The notes beneath the pieces are model-generated. The model did no database searches and was not told where the DNA came from. It was given only the letters and a program-made list of their open reading frames with translations. From positions 1-64,000 of the forward strand of contig NZ_JAAXOX010000012.1 of the NCBI RefSeq assembly GCF_012396125.1: a stretch of 64,000 bases of DNA, in the 5' to 3' direction. Positions 61,860 to 64,000 of the stretch are shown piece after piece (position 1 is the first letter of the stretch; each line of letters begins with the position of its first letter). This DNA is from Cellulomonas denverensis. GTDB lineage: Bacteria > Actinomycetota > Actinomycetes > Actinomycetales > Cellulomonadaceae. A program made the translations under genes and the position numbers.

Positions 61860-62615
61860 ATGACGCAACCAGCTGGTTACAAACACCAGGCCGTGCGCGC
61901 CTACCTGGCCGCCCTGGTGGACGAGCTGGGCGTCGGCGACCCGATCCCGTCCGAACGGGCGCTTTGCGACCGGTTCGGCGTGTCCCGGATGACCGTCCGC
62001 CAGGCGGTGGACGCCCTGGTCGCCGAGGGAGTGCTCCGGCGCGAGCAGGGCCGCGGGACATTCGTGGCGCCGCGGTTGATCGACTTCGAGATGCGCCTGA
62101 CCACCTTCGGCGAGGAGATGCGCGCCCGGGGGATGGAACCCGCCAGCCGGGTGCTCACGGCCGCCCGGGTGCCCGCCACGCCGGCGATCGCCGAGTCGCT
62201 GCAGATCGAGGTCGGCGACCCGCTGCACCACCTGGCCCGGATGCGCAGCGCCGACGGCGAGCCGATGAGCGTCGAGCGGCTGTGGGTGCCGGTCGCCCTG
62301 GTGCCCGAGCTGTTCGACGACGGCGTGCCGGAGAGCGTGTACGGCGCCCTGCGCGACGCCGGGTGTGCCCCGTCCTGGGGTGAGGACACCCTGTCCGCCG
62401 GCGAGGCCACCGATCAGGAGGCCGAGCTGCTCGGCCTCACCCCCGGCCGCCGGGTCGTGATGCGCGCCGAACGCCGGACCTATGCCGACCTCGGGCCGTG
62501 CATGTTCTCCCAGGCCACCTACCGCAGTGATCGCTACAGCGTCTGGGTGCCGCTGCGCGCGCCCGGCGCCGTGCTGACCCCCCGACAGCGCAACGACGAG
62601 CAGGTGAGCGCATGA
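61860..62615 (+). CDS. dasR: GntR/HutC-family regulator, DasR-like
   Basis: 251 residues. N-terminal winged helix YKHQAVRAYLAALVDELGVG, IPSERALCDRFGVSRMTVRQ and EQGRGTFVAPR, then a UTRA ligand domain (about 85-240) with MSVERLWVPVALVPELFDDG and the closing ATYRSDRYSVWVPL. DasR/NagR repress GlcNAc use until glucosamine-6-phosphate binds. Operators of DasR type lie directly upstream. ATG 61860 with GAAAGGA 7 bases upstream. Followed with ATGA overlap by a PTS EIIB. Confidence 0.88.
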   Translation: MTQPAGYKHQAVRAYLAALVDELGVGDPIPSERALCDRFGVSRMTVRQAVDALVAEGVLRREQGRGTFVAPRLIDFEMRLTTFGEEMRARGMEPASRVLTAARVPATPAIAESLQIEVGDPLHHLARMRSADGEPMSVERLWVPVALVPELFDDGVPESVYGALRDAGCAPSWGEDTLSAGEATDQEAELLGLTPGRRVVMRAERRTYADLGPCMFSQATYRSDRYSVWVPLRAPGAVLTPRQRNDEQVSA

Positions 62616-62881
62616 CCAGCCGACGACTCCGAGTCGCCGCGACCTCCGGCAGCACGCAGGCCGCCGACATCCTGGCCGGACTGGGCGGTGTGCAGAACAT
62701 CGTCGAGATCGAGCCCTGCACCACCCGGCTGCGCTGCCTGGTGACCGATCCGTCCCGGGTGGATCTGCCCGGACTGCGGGCAGCCGGGACCTTCGGCGTG
62801 ATGACCCAGGGCCGGGTGGTCCAGATTGTGATCGGCCCGCAGGTCGACACGCTGGCCTCCGACCTCGACGACCTGCTCTGA
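62612..62881 (+). CDS. PTS glucose/GlcNAc-type EIIB, first copy
   Basis: 89 residues. GGVQNIVEIEPCTTRLRCLV carries the phosphocysteine Cys36, followed by GTFGVMTQGRVVQIVIGPQV, the family core. A basic extension of about 15 residues precedes the domain. Overlaps dasR by ATGA. Receives phosphate from the EIIA encoded two genes on and passes it to sugar bound by EIIC. Function of having two EIIBs is unclear. Confidence 0.9.
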   Translation: MTSRRLRVAATSGSTQAADILAGLGGVQNIVEIEPCTTRLRCLVTDPSRVDLPGLRAAGTFGVMTQGRVVQIVIGPQVDTLASDLDDLL

Positions 62882-62916
62882 CCCACGAACCTGCACCACC
62901 CACGAAGGAGAGACCC

Positions 62917-63147
62917 ATGAGCAAGGCAGCCCAGATCCTCGCCGCCCTCGGTGGCGACGACAACATCGTCGACCTCGAGCCCTGCATCACGCGGTTGCGG
63001 GTCGAGGTGAACGACCCGTCCCAGGTCGATGAGGCCGGTCTCAAGGCCGCGGGTGCGATCGCGGTGGTCTTCGGCGGCGACGGCGTGCAGGTGATCGTCG
63101 GCCCGGAGGCGGACACGCTGGCCTCGGACATCGAGGACCTGCGCTGA
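62917..63147 (+). CDS. PTS glucose/GlcNAc-type EIIB, second copy
   Basis: 76 residues. GGDDNIVDLEPCITRLRVEV with phosphocysteine Cys23, and GAIAVVFGGDGVQVIVGPEA. More typical of NagF/EIIB than the first copy, without its N-terminal extension. ATG with AAGGAGAG 6 bases upstream. One-base overlap (TGATG) with the EIIA gene. Confidence 0.92.
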   Translation: MSKAAQILAALGGDDNIVDLEPCITRLRVEVNDPSQVDEAGLKAAGAIAVVFGGDGVQVIVGPEADTLASDIEDLR

Positions 63148-63608
63148 TGGCGGCGTTGTCCGTCCTGGCCCCGGTGGCGGGCACGGTCGTCGCGCTCGCG
63201 GATGTCGACGACCCGGTGTTCTCCGGCGAGATCGTCGGCCCGGGTCTGGCGATCGAGCCGGACCCGGTGGCCGGCGGCCGGGTGGTCGCGCCGGTGGCGG
63301 GCACCGTGGTCAAGATGCATCCGCACGCCTTCGTGCTGGCCACCGACGACGGCAAGGGCGTCCTGGTGCACCTGGGGATCAACACGGTGCAGATGGGCGG
63401 CGAGGGCTTCACCCTGCACGCGACCGAGCAGGACCGGGTCGAGCCCGGGCAGGTGCTGGTCGAGTGGGACCCGGCGGCGGTGACCGCCTCCGGCCGGCCC
63501 GCGGTGTGCCCGGTGATCGCGCTGGACGCCGACCCGTCCGCGGTCGAGCGGCTGGCGGCCCCCGGGACGGCGATCGCCCCGGGCGACCCGTTGCTCGCGA
63601 TCGGCTGA
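63147..63608 (+). CDS. crr: PTS glucose-type EIIA (Crr-like)
   Basis: 153 residues. LAPVAGTVVALADVDDPVFS is the family start; the phosphoacceptor His75 is in KGVLVHLGINTV, and the partner His60 in MHPHAFVLA. QVLVEWDP and the closing APGTAIAPGDPLLAIG are typical. Passes phosphate from HPr to the EIIBs. HPr and enzyme I are not in the window. Confidence 0.94.
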   Translation: MAALSVLAPVAGTVVALADVDDPVFSGEIVGPGLAIEPDPVAGGRVVAPVAGTVVKMHPHAFVLATDDGKGVLVHLGINTVQMGGEGFTLHATEQDRVEPGQVLVEWDPAAVTASGRPAVCPVIALDADPSAVERLAAPGTAIAPGDPLLAIG

Positions 63609-63650
63609 CGGTCCCGGGCGGGCGGTCGGGGACGACGTGATACTGGTCAC

Positions 63651-64000
63651 GTGTCCTCGATCGCCGCGCGACTGCGCACCCTGCCCGCCCTGACCGGCGA
63701 CCTGCCCGAGGTCGACCCGTTCAGCCTGTCCGCGGACCCGGCGACCGCCTTCGTCGACTGGCTGGAGGCCGCGATCGACGTCGGGGTGCCGGAGCCGCAC
63801 GCGCTCGGGGTGTCCACGGTGGACGCCGACGGGCAGCCCCGCTCCCGGGTGGTGCTGCTGACCGACGTGGTGGACGGCTGCTGGCGGTTCGCCACCGACG
63901 GTCGCTCGCAGAAGGCCCTGGACCTGATGGCCGACCCGCGGTGCGCGCTGACGGTGTACTGGCAGCCGCTGGGCCGTCAGGTCCGGATCGTCGGCCGGGC
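63651..64000 (+). CDS. pdxH: Pyridoxamine-phosphate-oxidase-like protein, 5' part
   Basis: The first 116 codons of a gene cut by the window edge. FVDWLEAAIDVGVPEPHALG, VSTVDADGQPRSRVVLL and WRFATDGRSQKALDLM, then RCALTVYWQPLGRQVRIVG match the FMN-binding split barrel of PdxH (FMN Arg/Lys in RSRVVLL and RSQKALDL). PdxH makes PLP from PNP/PMP; related FMN enzymes are possible until the C-terminus is seen. GTG 63651 follows GATACT by 6 bases. Confidence 0.82.
   Translation, partial: MSSIAARLRTLPALTGDLPEVDPFSLSADPATAFVDWLEAAIDVGVPEPHALGVSTVDADGQPRSRVVLLTDVVDGCWRFATDGRSQKALDLMADPRCALTVYWQPLGRQVRIVGR

Overview
The window is ordinary chromosomal DNA of a very GC-rich actinobacterium. The gene content fits the Micrococcales, perhaps near Cellulomonas: a GlgE-type glycogen pathway, cysteine desulfurase-mnmA, gatCAB, the ilvBNC/leuB/ilvE/cimA block, DUF6907 and a DasR-like GlcNAc system. 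The genus is a guess from gene content only. Coding density is high, genes often overlap by 1 or 4 bases, and many genes have a TANNNT-like -10 box only 6-8 bases before the start codon, as expected for leaderless mRNAs. I see no insertion sequences, phage genes, CRISPR arrays or tRNAs.

Layout. 1-110: end of an rRNA operon (3' part of 5S rRNA plus terminator). 0.3-13.5 kb: alpha-glucan metabolism. glgE-treS-maltokinase-SGNH hydrolase-glgB lie on the minus strand, divergent from glgP; glgX is convergent with glgP. TreS makes maltose from trehalose, the kinase makes maltose-1-phosphate, GlgE polymerises it, GlgB branches the polymer, and GlgP and GlgX degrade it. 13.6-20.1 kb: etfBA, a small-molecule kinase-fold protein, and a tightly coupled operon of cysteine desulfurase, mnmA (tRNA 2-thiouridine), a MetE-like protein without zinc ligands and a small membrane protein. 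20.1-21.4 kb: two paralogous mini-XRE regulators with a shared 34-bp upstream element, and a DUF6907 protein. 21.4-32.3 kb: ligA, two GNAT proteins, a large LuxR-type ATPase regulator and gatCAB. 32.4-36.4 kb: doxX with DosR-like boxes, photolyase, and a TipA-like MerR regulator divergent from a pterin dehydratase/VOC fusion.

36.5-52.6 kb is a branched-chain amino acid region: two different dihydroxyacid dehydratases in tandem, an alpha-glucosidase and a lipoprotein, then ilvB-ilvN-ilvC, an ASCH protein, two duplicated membrane proteins, leuB, ilvE and cimA. ilvB and cimA are each preceded by a short leader peptide rich in Ile/Leu/Val codons and by a T-tailed terminator, so both look controlled by ribosome-mediated attenuation. 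52.6-53.6 kb: an Erm-type 23S rRNA methyltransferase with an apparent macrolide-sensing leader peptide carrying an Arg-Ile-Arg motif.

53.6-64 kb: a lipoate ligase with a fused N-terminal domain, a four-gene minus-strand cluster (ybaK, yggS, two DUF202 proteins), a VIT-family metal transporter with possible iron boxes, a DUF3516 helicase divergent from RNase HI, a GlcNAc-type PTS (EIIC; DasR-like GntR regulator; two EIIBs; EIIA) with two DasR-type operators in the divergent promoter, and the start of a pyridoxamine-phosphate-oxidase-like gene cut by the window edge.

The most interesting signals are regulatory: the erm leader, the twin XRE modules with 31-bp repeats between them, the two attenuators with nearly leaderless leader ORFs, and the DosR-like box array in front of doxX.
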